A stretch of DNA of 64,000 nt from an uncultured SAR116 cluster alpha proteobacterium (GCA_902622875.1 CACNRW010000005.1:57024-121023), one strand, 5' to 3'. Numbered from the stretch's first letter, positions 20,409 to 30,333 are shown. A program made the numbers and translations. The notes: a model not told the origin generated them from the sequence alone.

Positions 20409-21152
20409 ATGAACATTTACTTTAGGCCTTTGCTTTGGCCAACAATATTTTCTATATTAATTTTTGCTCTTTTGTTTAGTTTTGGTACCTGGCAGGTTAA
20501 AAGGTTATTTTGGAAACAAGCATTAATAGAAAGATACATAACCCAAAGTCAATCTAATCCAATTAAGAGTCCGTCTAAATTAGATTTTTCAAATATTAAT
20601 GAATTTAAATCTATAGAAGTTTCAGGATACTTTTTACATAAAGACGAAATTTATATTACTGGTAAAACTTATGAGGGTAATGCTGGGTTTCATGTAATCA
20701 CACCATTTAATCTTAGTAACAATAAAATAATTTTAATAAATAGAGGTTGGGTATCTGAAGGCTATAGAAATCCTAAAAAGAGAAAGTTTAGTTTAGTTGA
20801 GGGACAAATTGTTTTAAAAGGAATAATAAGATACCCACAAAAAAAAGGTTACTTTGTCCCAGAAAATGATGGCAAGAATGGTTTTTGGTTTACAATAAAA
20901 CCAAATGAAATTATTAACTTTTTAAACTTTAATCCAAATAAAGTAATTAATAATTATTATATAGATGCTCTTCGCCAAGGTAAAAAGTTGACCCTTCCAA
21001 TAGGTGTTACAGGTAAGCCAAAATTAAGAAATCAGCACTTATCATATGCAGTTACATGGTACGGCTTAGCACTATCTTTGTTATTTGTTTATTTTTCATA
21101 TCACGTGTCCTCTGGTAGATTAAGTTTTAAAAAGAAAGACACAAATGAGTAA
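20409..21152 (+). CDS. surf1: SURF1 family oxidase assembly protein
   Basis: A 247-residue SURF1/Shy1 protein with the expected two membrane helices near each end (about residues 10-30 and 212-232) and a periplasmic domain between. SURF1 helps insert heme a into subunit I. The family blocks FGTWQVKRL in the first helix, INRGWV in the middle and HLSYAVTWYGLAL in the last helix are clear. It is the last oxidase gene and overlaps thrC by 8 bp. Confidence 0.93.
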   Translation: MNIYFRPLLWPTIFSILIFALLFSFGTWQVKRLFWKQALIERYITQSQSNPIKSPSKLDFSNINEFKSIEVSGYFLHKDEIYITGKTYEGNAGFHVITPFNLSNNKIILINRGWVSEGYRNPKKRKFSLVEGQIVLKGIIRYPQKKGYFVPENDGKNGFWFTIKPNEIINFLNFNPNKVINNYYIDALRQGKKLTLPIGVTGKPKLRNQHLSYAVTWYGLALSLLFVYFSYHVSSGRLSFKKKDTNE

Positions 21153-22560
21153 TTCGATTAAATATTCAAGTACAAGAGGTGGAGAAACATCCCTTTCTTA
21201 TGAAGACGTTCTTTTGTCTGGTCTAGCTAGAGATGGAGGTTTATTCATGCCAGATGAGTGGCCGAAATTTAGCTATTCTGATTTAAATGAAATGAAGCAT
21301 TTAAATTATGCTGAATTATCAGCCAAAATTATTAGACCATTTGTAGAACCTTGTTTAAGTGAAAACGAATTATTAAATATCTCTAAAGATACTTACTCTG
21401 TATTTAATAAAGATGTTGCTCCATTATATGAACTTAATAAAAACTTACACGTGCTTGAATTGTTCCATGGTCCGACCCTAGCTTTCAAAGACTATGCCAT
21501 GCAGTTTTTAGCTAGAGCTTTTAATCAAGCACTTAAAAAAAGAGATCAAAAGGGTGTAATTTTGGGAGCGACTAGTGGTGATACAGGATCTGCTGCTTTA
21601 GAGGCTTTCAAAGGTAAAGAAAATATAGATATTTTTATACTTTTTCCTCATAAAAGAGTTTCAAGCGTTCAACAAAAGCAGATGACTTGGATTAATGAGA
21701 AAGGAGCTTACGCTTTATCAGTTAAAACAGATTTTGATGGATGTCAGGCGATAGTAAAAGATTGTTTTGAAGACTTGAAATTTAAAGATGAAACTTCATT
21801 GTCGGCTATAAATTCTATTAATTGGGTAAGACTTTTACCTCAAATTGTATATTATTTTTACTCTGCTTTAAAAATAGGCTTTCCAGATAGAGAGATTGTA
21901 TTCTCTGTTCCTACAGGTAATTTTGGAAACATATTAGCAGGATGGATGGCCAAAAAAATTGGTTTGCCAATATCAAAATTAATATGTGGATCTAATCAAA
22001 ACGATATATTAACAAGGTTTTTCAATAATGGAACAATGGAGAGAAAAAATGTTCTTCCTTCCTATAGTCCAAGTATGGATATACAAGTTTCTAGTAACTT
22101 TGAAAGGCTCTTATACGAAATAAACGAAAGAGATACAAATAAAGTTAAGCAACAAATGAAAGAGTTCAAAAGCAATGGTAATTTTGTAATCACAAAAAAC
22201 CAACTTAAAAAAATCAACAAATTATTTTCTGCATACATGGTTTCAGATGAGGAAACTTTAGAAATAATAAATAAGGTTTATACAGACTATAATTATATTC
22301 TTGACCCTCATAGTGCAATTGGATACGGAGCAGTTCAAAAAGCACTTGATAACAATATAATATCAAAAGATATGTCTATAATTACGCTTGCATGCGCTCA
22401 TGCAGCAAAGTTTCCAGAGATAATTAATAAAAGTATAAATGTAATGCCAAAAACACCTTCTCATTTGGAAAACATAATGAGGAGTAAAGAGTATTTTAAT
22501 ATAATTGAGCCAAGCATAGATGATATTCAAAATTTTGTTAAATCTAATATGAGAAACTAA
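21145..22560 (+). CDS. thrC: Threonine synthase
   Basis: A 471-residue PLP enzyme that turns O-phosphohomoserine into threonine. The PLP lysine is in HGPTLAFKDYA, and the phosphate-binding glycine loop is in SVPTGNFGN. The N-terminal STRGG segment is typical. It overlaps surf1 by 8 bp and its stop overlaps the next start by one base, so it is co-transcribed with the oxidase genes and the peptidase. Its substrate supplier, homoserine kinase (thrB), is at 27385-28362 on the other strand. Confidence 0.96.
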   Translation: MSNSIKYSSTRGGETSLSYEDVLLSGLARDGGLFMPDEWPKFSYSDLNEMKHLNYAELSAKIIRPFVEPCLSENELLNISKDTYSVFNKDVAPLYELNKNLHVLELFHGPTLAFKDYAMQFLARAFNQALKKRDQKGVILGATSGDTGSAALEAFKGKENIDIFILFPHKRVSSVQQKQMTWINEKGAYALSVKTDFDGCQAIVKDCFEDLKFKDETSLSAINSINWVRLLPQIVYYFYSALKIGFPDREIVFSVPTGNFGNILAGWMAKKIGLPISKLICGSNQNDILTRFFNNGTMERKNVLPSYSPSMDIQVSSNFERLLYEINERDTNKVKQQMKEFKSNGNFVITKNQLKKINKLFSAYMVSDEETLEIINKVYTDYNYILDPHSAIGYGAVQKALDNNIISKDMSIITLACAHAAKFPEIINKSINVMPKTPSHLENIMRSKEYFNIIEPSIDDIQNFVKSNMRN

Positions 22561-23816
22561 TGGATGTAGAATTCAAAATTTTAGATAGTGGGTTAACAGT
22601 ATTACATGACCAGATGGATGTTGATAGTACGTCAGTAGGTGTTTATATTGGATCTGGAAGTTCACAAGAAACAGAAGATGAGTGTGGGATAGCACATATG
22701 CTTGAGCATATGGCATTTAAAGGAACTGAAAATAGAAATGCAGAAAAAATAGCTAAGGAAATAGAAGATGTTGGTGGAGATATAAATGCGTACACAAGTA
22801 AAGAGGTCACAGCATATTATCTAAAAGTTTTAAAAGAAAACACAAATCTTGGTGTTGAGATTTTGTCTGACATAATCAAAAACTCTACTTTCCCAATAGA
22901 GGAAATTGAAAGGGAACGTGGTGTAATTATTTCTGAAATAGGTCAATCATATGATGCTCCAGATGACAGGGTATTTGAAAACTTCACTTCAACTGCTTTT
23001 AAAAATCAAGCAATAGGCAGACCAATTCTTGGAACAAAAGAGACAGTTAGTAATTTTCAACAAGGTGATTTAAAGTCATTTCTGACAACCAACTATGCTC
23101 CAGAAAATATGGTTGTTGCTTCATCTGGTAATATAAATAGAGATTGGTTTTTTAAAACAGTAGAAGAAAAATTTTCGAATATAAAAAATAATTTTAAATG
23201 CGAAAAAAGAATATCCAAATGGAATTCTGGTTTTTGTGGAGAAGATAGAGATTTAGAACAAACCCAATTAGTTTTTGGCATTGAGGGACTTAAAAATACT
23301 GATTTTGATCGTTATTCGTTACGTGCACTTGCTATTATATTAGGTGGTGGCATGTCATCAAGATTATTTCAAGAAATAAGAGAAAAAAGAGGTTTATGCT
23401 ATTCCATTTTCTCTTTCACACAAATGCAAAATTCTTCAGGAGTATTTGGATTTTATGCGGGTACTGCACCAGATGATTTAAATGAATTACTTGAGACAAG
23501 TTTAAACGAATGGAAAAATATAAAAAACTCTATTTCTAATGATGAATTAATCAGAGCAAAAGCGCAAATGCGCGCAGGTTTTATTATGGGGCAAGAAAGT
23601 AACGGTGCTAGGGCAGAATATTACGCAAAAAGTATGCTTAATTTTGGTCAACTAATAGAAACTAATGAAGTTATAAAAAAAATAGAAAATATATCTATTA
23701 CATCTATATATAATGTAGTAGAGAAATTGTTTGCCTCAGTTAATCCAGTATTATCAGTAATTGGCCCAAATGCATCATCATTAAAAAAATTAAACGTTAA
23801 TAATTTACTTAATTAA
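22560..23816 (+). CDS. M16 family zinc peptidase (mitochondrial-processing-peptidase-like)
   Basis: A 418-residue pitrilysin-family peptidase with the inverted zinc motif H46-M-L-E49-H50 (HxxEH) and the second glutamate region ERERGVIISEI about 75 residues later. Both halves of the M16 fold are present in one chain. Alphaproteobacterial members are the relatives of the mitochondrial processing peptidase beta subunit; they probably degrade peptides. It follows thrC with a one-base overlap, a thrC-M16 pairing common in alphaproteobacteria. It ends 5 bp from the convergent yqgE. Confidence 0.93.
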   Translation: MDVEFKILDSGLTVLHDQMDVDSTSVGVYIGSGSSQETEDECGIAHMLEHMAFKGTENRNAEKIAKEIEDVGGDINAYTSKEVTAYYLKVLKENTNLGVEILSDIIKNSTFPIEEIERERGVIISEIGQSYDAPDDRVFENFTSTAFKNQAIGRPILGTKETVSNFQQGDLKSFLTTNYAPENMVVASSGNINRDWFFKTVEEKFSNIKNNFKCEKRISKWNSGFCGEDRDLEQTQLVFGIEGLKNTDFDRYSLRALAIILGGGMSSRLFQEIREKRGLCYSIFSFTQMQNSSGVFGFYAGTAPDDLNELLETSLNEWKNIKNSISNDELIRAKAQMRAGFIMGQESNGARAEYYAKSMLNFGQLIETNEVIKKIENISITSIYNVVEKLFASVNPVLSVIGPNASSLKKLNVNNLLN

Positions 23817-23821
23817 ATTAT

Positions 23822-24382
23822 TCAGGCACTCCCTGAGTATGATACTAGCTTTTTTGGATCTATCCCTATATTAGTAAGGGAATCCTTCCATAAAGATAAT
23901 TCTAAATCATTGTGGAATATTAATTCTTTTGAAGAGTTTGTTATAATCCAAGAGTTTCCCAGCACTTCATTATTTAGTTGCCCTTTATCCCATACTGCAC
24001 AACCTAGAAAAATTTTAGCATTCTGTGGTGACTGATTTTTTGAAATATCTTGTAAAATTTCTTCAGAACTAGTAATCATTACATTTTCTAGGATGTTTTC
24101 AGAAGTAGAATATTTTTTATCATTAGAGTGTATAATAAAACCTTGGTTTAGATGCACAGGGCCACCAAAAAAAGTTGGGTTAGATTTTATTTTAGAATCA
24201 ATGTTTATTTTCATCTTTTTTAAGAATTGGTTTGTGTTAAAATTATAAAGAGGTTTATTTAAAATTAAACCCATAGTAACTTCGCTAGTATGCTCACAGA
24301 TTAGTATAACTGAATTTTGAAATCTAACATCTTCAAGTCCTGGAGATGCAATCAAAAGTTTACCTAACAATTCTTGATCCAT
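23822..24382 (-). CDS. yqgE: YqgE/AlgH family protein (UPF0301)
   Basis: A 186-residue protein of the YqgE/AlgH family, nearly the same length as the E. coli protein. The N-terminal LLIASPGLEDVRFQNSVILI and the GLILNKPL block are diagnostic, as is FLGCAVWDKGQL. The biochemical role is not established, though the family has been linked to alginate regulation in Pseudomonas. It is divergent from the DsbD-like gene, and its first codons overlap that gene's predicted -35 element. Confidence 0.92.
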   Translation of the reverse strand: MDQELLGKLLIASPGLEDVRFQNSVILICEHTSEVTMGLILNKPLYNFNTNQFLKKMKINIDSKIKSNPTFFGGPVHLNQGFIIHSNDKKYSTSENILENVMITSSEEILQDISKNQSPQNAKIFLGCAVWDKGQLNNEVLGNSWIITNSSKELIFHNDLELSLWKDSLTNIGIDPKKLVSYSGSA

Positions 24383-24402
24383 ATATAGTATTCCAATATA
24401 TT
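24374..24402 (+). promoter_or_regulatory. Predicted promoter of the DsbD-like gene
   Basis: TTGATC (24374-24379), a 17-bp spacer and TATATT (24397-24402) make a plausible sigma70-type promoter. Transcription would begin near 24409, which supports the start codon at 24436 over the longer frame starting at 24346. Confidence 0.45.
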
Positions 24403-24435
24403 ATTATTAGATATTATAATAACCGAAAAGAAATA

Positions 24436-26400
24436 ATGTACAATAATGCAGCGAATTTAAAATATTATAAAATTGTATTAATCTTTTTATGTTTGTTTTT
24501 TGTTAATTTTTTAAATATTAATAAATGTTTCTCAAATTTTTTATCTTCTAATAATACTTTAGAACTTAATGAAAATTACAAATTTGTTAATTTCGAACTT
24601 TTGTTTGGGAAAAAATCTGAAAGTAACCCGTCTAAAATTTTACTCGGCTTAAAAGTTAATCTCTCACCAAAATGGAAAATATATTGGCGAAATCCAGGAG
24701 ATGCAGGTTTGCCTCCTGAAATAATTTTTGACAATACATATAATATTAAATCAGCAAAACTCTTATACCCAAATCCGAAAAGATTTAATTTTTTTGGTAT
24801 AGAAACATTCGGTTATGAAAAAAAAGTTATTTTTCCGTTAGAAATCCTACTTGAACAACAGGAACAAGTTATGTCAGGATTTCTGGTATTTAATGCGCAG
24901 GTATGTTCAGAAATTTGTGTGCCTATAACTCACAAATTTAATTTAAATAAACTAAATCTTGATTATGAAAGTAAAACACAATTAGAAGAAATAAATATGT
25001 ATAAAAATCAAGTGCCAAAATCAGTAAAACAAAACTTAAGGTTAATATCGTCTGATTTAGAACAGAATAAATTAAAATTAACTTTTGAAAATAACTTAAA
25101 TATAAAACCATACGATATCATTATTGAGGATAGTAAAGGGTATATTTATTCTAAGCCACATTTCTCTTTCAAGGAGAATTTACTGAATTTATCATTAAAC
25201 CTTAACAATAAAAAAAATTATAATTTTACTAGTTTAAAACTAACTTTTCTAAATGATAGTCATAGCTATCAAGCAATCATTAAGGATTTAACAAAATTAA
25301 AAACTAAAAATGCCCTAAATGATATCAATGATTCTATAGGTTTTGAAATTTTACTTCTAGCCTTTATAGGCGGGTTTATCCTAAATTTTATGCCGTGTGT
25401 TTTACCGGTATTATCGCTTAAAATGATACAACTAGTTAGTCTAAGTTCTACGAGTAGAATAGTTTATAATAAGAAATTATTTTTTAATATATTAGGAATT
25501 TTGACTACGTTTTTATTATTAGGAACAATAACTTATTTCATTAAAGCCGCTGGCAATATTGTTGGTTGGGGTATACAATTTCAAAATCCATACTTTCTTA
25601 TATTTATGATTATATTAACTTCTTTTTTTGCCTTAAATCTATTAGGTATATTTCATTATTTTCTACCTACAAAACTCTTGTCAATTTTGTCTTACAAAGG
25701 AGAAGGTTTCATTGGAGATTTTTTAACAGGAATGTTTTTAACTTTTTTAGCAACTCCTTGTACGGCTCCTCTTGTAGGAACAGCTATTGGTTTTGCTCTT
25801 TCAGGTGGAGTTGTTGAAATTTTTTCTGTTCTTTTAATAATGGGTCTTGGCTTATCTTTCCCTTTGATTTTATTTGGTTTATTTCCAAGGATTATATCAT
25901 TTATTCCTAAGCCTGGTAAATGGTTAATAATCTTTAAAAAACTCATGGCCCTCTTACTTTTAATAACTTCTTTATGGTTAGTTAATATTTTAATGGAATT
26001 ATTAAATAATACTAAGAAATTTACTGAATTAAATGTCCTTAATAAATCAATAATTAATTGGAATATAAGTGATAATATTAATTTACCTAATCAATTAGCC
26101 ATAGAAGGTAAAACTGTTTTTATAGATATTACAGCTGATTGGTGTTTAACGTGTAAGGTAAATAAGATTTTTGTTATTGATACTAAAGAAGTTTCAGAAC
26201 TATTTGAGAAAAATAATGTAATTGTTTTAAGATTAGACTGGACAAGGCCAAATGAAAAAATCAAGCAATTTTTAGCTCTCAAAAGTCGATATGGGATACC
26301 GTTTAATGAGATATATAGTCCTTTAATACCTAATGGTAAAATTTTTCCTGAACTTTTAACCGTCAAATTGATTAAAGAATATTTAGATATGGCTAAATAA
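24436..26400 (+). CDS. DsbD/ScsB-like thiol:disulfide interchange protein
   Basis: A 654-residue membrane protein from the ATG at 24436; the frame extends to 24346 but would overlap yqgE and the promoter. It has a signal peptide, a periplasmic N-terminal domain with the cysteine pair CSEIC, eight or so membrane helices carrying cysteines in FMPCVLPV and ATPCTAPL, and a C-terminal thioredoxin domain with WCLTCK. This three-module plan passes electrons from cytoplasmic thioredoxin to periplasmic partners. The N-terminal domain looks more like ScsB than E. coli DsbD. Likely clients here are the DsbA-like protein and CcmG. Confidence 0.88.
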   Translation: MYNNAANLKYYKIVLIFLCLFFVNFLNINKCFSNFLSSNNTLELNENYKFVNFELLFGKKSESNPSKILLGLKVNLSPKWKIYWRNPGDAGLPPEIIFDNTYNIKSAKLLYPNPKRFNFFGIETFGYEKKVIFPLEILLEQQEQVMSGFLVFNAQVCSEICVPITHKFNLNKLNLDYESKTQLEEINMYKNQVPKSVKQNLRLISSDLEQNKLKLTFENNLNIKPYDIIIEDSKGYIYSKPHFSFKENLLNLSLNLNNKKNYNFTSLKLTFLNDSHSYQAIIKDLTKLKTKNALNDINDSIGFEILLLAFIGGFILNFMPCVLPVLSLKMIQLVSLSSTSRIVYNKKLFFNILGILTTFLLLGTITYFIKAAGNIVGWGIQFQNPYFLIFMIILTSFFALNLLGIFHYFLPTKLLSILSYKGEGFIGDFLTGMFLTFLATPCTAPLVGTAIGFALSGGVVEIFSVLLIMGLGLSFPLILFGLFPRIISFIPKPGKWLIIFKKLMALLLLITSLWLVNILMELLNNTKKFTELNVLNKSIINWNISDNINLPNQLAIEGKTVFIDITADWCLTCKVNKIFVIDTKEVSELFEKNNVIVLRLDWTRPNEKIKQFLALKSRYGIPFNEIYSPLIPNGKIFPELLTVKLIKEYLDMAK

Positions 26401-26461
26401 ATCTGTTTAAAATTATTTATATTTGTTTATTGTATGAACTTATTAAAATTGAGGAGTTTAT

Positions 26462-26941
26462 ATGTCGATAAGTGTAGGAGATAGTTTCCCATCTGGTACT
26501 TTTCTTTTAAAGGATCATGAAGGTATCAAACATATTAGCACTGAAGAATATTTTAATTTAAAAAAAGTTGTCCTTTTTGCTCTACCTGGTGCTTTTACTC
26601 CCACTTGCTCTGCTAAACATTTACCTAGTTATATTAAAAATTATGAACAATTTCTAAAAAAAGGTGTATCCGTAGTTGCATGTATGGCAGTTAACGATCC
26701 ACATGTTATGCATGCTTGGGGAGAATCAAATAATATAGTTGGAAAAATAGACATGCTTGCAGATACAGACTGTTCAATCTCAGAAGCCTTGGGATTAGAT
26801 ATGGATTTTGGGAAAGTTATGGGACGTAGGTCAAGGAGATTTTCTATGGTCGTTGAGGATAATATTATAACTAAATTATTTGTTGAAGAGGTAGGTGCTT
26901 TTGAAGTTTCATCAGCTGAGAACTTATTAAAACATTTGTAA
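26462..26941 (+). CDS. Peroxiredoxin, Prx5 type
   Basis: A 159-residue thioredoxin-fold peroxidase. The peroxidatic cysteine is C49 in PGAFTPTCSAKHLP, the Prx5 signature. It reduces hydrogen peroxide and alkyl hydroperoxides, probably using glutathione/glutaredoxin or thioredoxin. GAGGAG lies a few bases upstream of the ATG. The gene is 61 bp after the DsbD-like gene in the same direction and ends 3 bp from the convergent rnhA. No glutaredoxin domain is fused to it. Confidence 0.93.
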   Translation: MSISVGDSFPSGTFLLKDHEGIKHISTEEYFNLKKVVLFALPGAFTPTCSAKHLPSYIKNYEQFLKKGVSVVACMAVNDPHVMHAWGESNNIVGKIDMLADTDCSISEALGLDMDFGKVMGRRSRRFSMVVEDNIITKLFVEEVGAFEVSSAENLLKHL

Positions 26942-26944
26942 TAT

Positions 26945-27379
26945 CTAACATCCCTCGTTCATAGCTTTTACAGCTAATTCATCTGCAATTTCATTATAAT
27001 GATTGCCTGAATGCCCTTTTACCCAAAACCAATTTACTGAATGAAAGTCAACATACTTATCTAACTCTAACCATAAATCTTTATTGGAAACAGGTTTTTT
27101 ATTAGCGGTCTTCCATCCATTTTTTTTCCAGTTAAAAATCCAAGTAGTGATACCATTTTTTACATAATGCGAGTCTGTATATAACCTTATTTTGCAAGGC
27201 TTTACAATGGTTTTGAGTGCTTGAATAGTAGCAGTTAATTCCATTTGATTATTTGTTGTTAATCGTTTTGACCCTGATATGTATTTTTCTTCTTTAGCGT
27301 ATATTAATATAGCACCCCATCCACCTTTGCCAGGATTACCTGAGCATGCACCATCTGTGTAAATAGTAACTTCATTCAT
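26945..27379 (-). CDS. rnhA: Ribonuclease HI
   Basis: A 144-residue RNase HI that cuts the RNA strand of RNA-DNA hybrids. The catalytic acidic residues are visible: Asp in YTDGACSGNPG, Glu in NNQMELTA, Asp in YTDSHYV, and the late Asp in EIADELA. It starts 5 bp after thrB on the same strand. The ispH-thrB-rnhA order is common in alphaproteobacteria. Confidence 0.96.
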   Translation of the reverse strand: MNEVTIYTDGACSGNPGKGGWGAILIYAKEEKYISGSKRLTTNNQMELTATIQALKTIVKPCKIRLYTDSHYVKNGITTWIFNWKKNGWKTANKKPVSNKDLWLELDKYVDFHSVNWFWVKGHSGNHYNEIADELAVKAMNEGC

Positions 27380-27384
27380 AGCTA

Positions 27385-28362
27385 TTAAGTTCCATGATAA
27401 TTTATTTTTTCGACACTTTCTCTAAAATGTTTTAATTTATTTATATATTCTTTGGGGTTTTTAGGAAGAACATTTGCACCTTTTGGAGTATGTGCCCAGT
27501 CATATAACCTCGTAAGCAAAAACCTCATAGAAGCAGCCATAGATAAAAGAGGCAAATAAAAAATTTCATCATTACTTAATTTTCTTACAGAGTTGTATCC
27601 ATCAAGTAAAAATTGATATTTTTCTTGGTTAAAAAATTTTTCATTATCAAAACACCAAGCATTTATTGCTATAGCTAAGTCATAAGATAAAATATCAGTA
27701 CAAGAAAAGTAAAAATCAATTACGCCTGACACTTCATTTTCGTGAAAAAACACATTATCAGGAAAAAGGTCCGCGTGAATAAAACCTTTGGGCAAATTTA
27801 GTGGCCAAAACTTTACACAGTAATTAAATGTACTTTGTATTTCTTTTAAAATATTTGGTTTAATTTTATTTAAAAATTCATCAGAAATTGTAGTACGACA
27901 TTCTTCAATAAGTTTTTTCAATTCATTTATTGAAAGAGAATTTTTCCTTTCAGAAGAGAAATCTTTAGTTTTAATGTGCATTGACGCCATTTTAGATCCA
28001 ATTTTATAACAATCTTTCTTCGTAATTTTAGTTTTAGATTTTCCCTGTAAATAGTTTACAATAATAGCGGGCTTACCATTTAATTCTTGGATGTAATTAT
28101 TTTTTCTATCGATGATTGGCCTTGGACAAAAAAATTTTTTTTTACTGAGGTTTAACATGACATCTATAAAAAAGGGTAAATCTTTTTTGTTAACCCTCTT
28201 TTCAAAAATAGTAAGAATAAATTCACCACTAGTAGTTTTTAAATGGAAATTACTATTTTCTATGCCTTCGGTAATCCCGTGAAATGAAATTAATTCACCA
28301 ATTTTATATATTTTTAAAAAGTCATAAAGTTGATCTTCATTTAAATTAGTATAAACTGCCAA
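27385..28362 (-). CDS. thrB: Homoserine kinase (ThrB2, aminoglycoside-phosphotransferase fold)
   Basis: A 325-residue kinase of the type found in alphaproteobacteria, which has the APH/choline-kinase fold instead of the GHMP fold of E. coli ThrB. It phosphorylates homoserine for threonine synthase (thrC at 21145). The catalytic loop FIHADLFPDNVFF (HxDxxxxN) and the metal-binding aspartate in VIDFYFS are intact. It lies 17 bp after ispH and 5 bp before rnhA in one operon. Confidence 0.92.
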   Translation of the reverse strand: MAVYTNLNEDQLYDFLKIYKIGELISFHGITEGIENSNFHLKTTSGEFILTIFEKRVNKKDLPFFIDVMLNLSKKKFFCPRPIIDRKNNYIQELNGKPAIIVNYLQGKSKTKITKKDCYKIGSKMASMHIKTKDFSSERKNSLSINELKKLIEECRTTISDEFLNKIKPNILKEIQSTFNYCVKFWPLNLPKGFIHADLFPDNVFFHENEVSGVIDFYFSCTDILSYDLAIAINAWCFDNEKFFNQEKYQFLLDGYNSVRKLSNDEIFYLPLLSMAASMRFLLTRLYDWAHTPKGANVLPKNPKEYINKLKHFRESVEKINYHGT

Positions 28363-28379
28363 TGAATTGTCCTAATTTC

Positions 28380-29333
28380 TTATCTTAACATTTTGGGTAA
28401 ATTAAATTTTACATTTTCTTTTGTGACTTCATGATCTATCAGATTAACTTCAAAATCCTTTTTTAGTTTTGATATTAAAACTTGTACTAAAGTTTCAGGA
28501 GCCGAAGCTCCTGCTGTTAACCCAATATTAGGTGAAATTTTAGGATTAAATTTATTTAAAAACATATTTAATTTTTCTTCATTAGGAATTAAAATGGCTT
28601 TTTTAACACCGTGTGACAATGCTACTTCAACTAAGCGAACTGAGTTTGAAGAATTTTCTGCACCTATTACCAAAATATAATCACATAATCTTGACATTGA
28701 TTTTACGGCTAATTGTCTATTTGTAGTCGCATAGCATATATCTTCAGAACTTGGTCCTTTGATATTAGGGAATCTATTTTTAATTATGTTTAAAATTTTG
28801 CTAGTATCGTCCAATGATAAAGTAGTTTGAGTTGCATAAGCTAAATTGTTAGGATCAGAAACTTTCACTTTGTAAGCGTCCTCTTCTGTTTCAACCAAGG
28901 TAATACTATTTGGAGGTACTTGTCCCATAGTACCTATCACTTCAACATGATTTTTATGTCCTATTAACAAAACATGTCGACCAATATTATAATGACGAAT
29001 TGTCTCATTATGAACTTTTGTTACTAACGGGCAAGTAGCATCAATGGATATCATTTTCCTTCGTTTAGCCTCATTAACAACAGATTTAGCAACACCATGT
29101 GCAGAGAATATAATAGGTCGATCTATAGGGGCTTCTTTAACCTCATCTACAAAAATAGCGCCAATCCTTACTAATGAATTCACAACGTCTTTATTATGAA
29201 CTATTTCGTGTCTGACATATACTGGAGCTCCAAATTTTTTTATAGACTCCTCAACTATTTTTACAGCTCTGTCAACACCAGCACAAAAACCTCTAGGAGA
29301 AGCTAAATATAAATTTATTTTTTGTTTCTTCAT
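28380..29333 (-). CDS. ispH: 4-hydroxy-3-methylbut-2-enyl diphosphate reductase
   Basis: A 317-residue iron-sulfur enzyme and last step of the MEP isoprenoid pathway, giving IPP and DMAPP. The three cluster cysteines are C17 (PRGFCAGV), C101 (DATCPLV) and C200 (EDICYATTNRQ). Its products feed the carotenoid/retinal genes and the ubiquinone tail made with UbiA in this window. It leads the ispH-thrB-rnhA operon and is divergent from a small lipoprotein gene with an 84-bp spacer. Confidence 0.97.
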   Translation of the reverse strand: MKKQKINLYLASPRGFCAGVDRAVKIVEESIKKFGAPVYVRHEIVHNKDVVNSLVRIGAIFVDEVKEAPIDRPIIFSAHGVAKSVVNEAKRRKMISIDATCPLVTKVHNETIRHYNIGRHVLLIGHKNHVEVIGTMGQVPPNSITLVETEEDAYKVKVSDPNNLAYATQTTLSLDDTSKILNIIKNRFPNIKGPSSEDICYATTNRQLAVKSMSRLCDYILVIGAENSSNSVRLVEVALSHGVKKAILIPNEEKLNMFLNKFNPKISPNIGLTAGASAPETLVQVLISKLKKDFEVNLIDHEVTKENVKFNLPKMLR

Positions 29334-29417
29334 AATTTACTTTTGATGTATTACATTGATTACGTCAATAAAGATTAATGTTGTTTTAAAGTTTTTATGC
29401 TAAAAGGTAATTATTAA

Positions 29418-29846
29418 ATGGTAAAATTTTTTTTCCTTTGTTTTTTTTTAATTTTAAATGGTTGTACAGCTATTAAAAAAAATTTTGTTGATTGTCCAAA
29501 AGTAATATCACCCAAGAAGGCTGCTGAAATTATCGTTAAATCTGAAAATAAATTGCCTGTTTATATTGGTTTTAGGGGTGTAGATGCTTATTGTACTAAA
29601 AATAATGATAATATTGAAATGGAAATTTCAGTCAATGTCAGGGCTATTAGAAAAGACATTAGAATTGAAGATTTCGTTCCTGTAAATATATCAATAGTTT
29701 CAACCGATTTGAACAACAAAGAATATGAAAGAGATGATTATTCATATTCGCAGTTTTTATTAAAAGGTAGTAAAATAGTCGACAGAGCAACAATTTTTGA
29801 TATAAAGATACCTAATGGAGGACAAGTTTATCTGGGGCTAAGATGA
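29418..29846 (+). CDS. Small predicted lipoprotein, unknown function
   Basis: A 142-residue protein with a signal peptide ending in the lipobox LNGC (cysteine at about residue 16), so it should be a lipid-anchored envelope protein. I do not recognise the family. The mature part has two further cysteines (about residues 25 and 53) that could form a disulfide, and is rich in beta-prone segments. A single-gene transcript is likely, since it is divergent from ispH. Its stop codon abuts the atpF stop on the other strand with no gap. Confidence 0.7.
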   Translation: MVKFFFLCFFLILNGCTAIKKNFVDCPKVISPKKAAEIIVKSENKLPVYIGFRGVDAYCTKNNDNIEMEISVNVRAIRKDIRIEDFVPVNISIVSTDLNNKEYERDDYSYSQFLLKGSKIVDRATIFDIKIPNGGQVYLGLR

Positions 29847-30332
29847 TTAAACCCAAAAGGAAGATTTAATTTCATTAGATGATTCTATAATCAAGTTTTC
29901 GTTTTCTTTCTTATCAATATTAGCTTCAATGTATATTTTTGAAGATTCTATTATAACGTTACCAGTTATTTTTTTTATATTATTTATTGCATCAGCTTCT
30001 AATGCAATAATCTTTTGATTAGCCTGTTCCTCTTTTCTTTTTATGAGATCTGAAGATTTAGAATAAGCTTCTTCTTGAATTTTTTTTGCTGTTTCTTTTG
30101 CGTCACGAATTATATTTTCGGCTTCTTCTGAAACTTTTTTTTGGGTTTGTAAAGATTTTCTGAGTTCTTCTAAAGCCTCTTCTTTAAGAGATTTGGCTTC
30201 ATTTAATTCATTTTGAATTAACACGGATCTACTATCTAATATTGATACAATTGCTTTACTTGCTTTTTTCCAAATCAAGGCAATGAATATAATAAATGCT
30301 ACTGCAACCCAAGCTGTTTCATCAAAGTACAC
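29847..30332 (-). CDS. atpF: ATP synthase F0 subunit b
   Basis: A 161-residue subunit b: one N-terminal membrane helix (about residues 8-25) and a long charged coiled coil forming the stator stalk. It starts 1 bp after the b' gene. Alphaproteobacteria use a b/b' heterodimer, matching the two genes here. The F1 genes (delta, alpha, gamma, beta, epsilon) are not in this window, as expected from the split arrangement in this class. Confidence 0.92.
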   Translation of the reverse strand: MYFDETAWVAVAFIIFIALIWKKASKAIVSILDSRSVLIQNELNEAKSLKEEALEELRKSLQTQKKVSEEAENIIRDAKETAKKIQEEAYSKSSDLIKRKEEQANQKIIALEADAINNIKKITGNVIIESSKIYIEANIDKKENENLIIESSNEIKSSFWV

Positions 30333-30333
30333 G

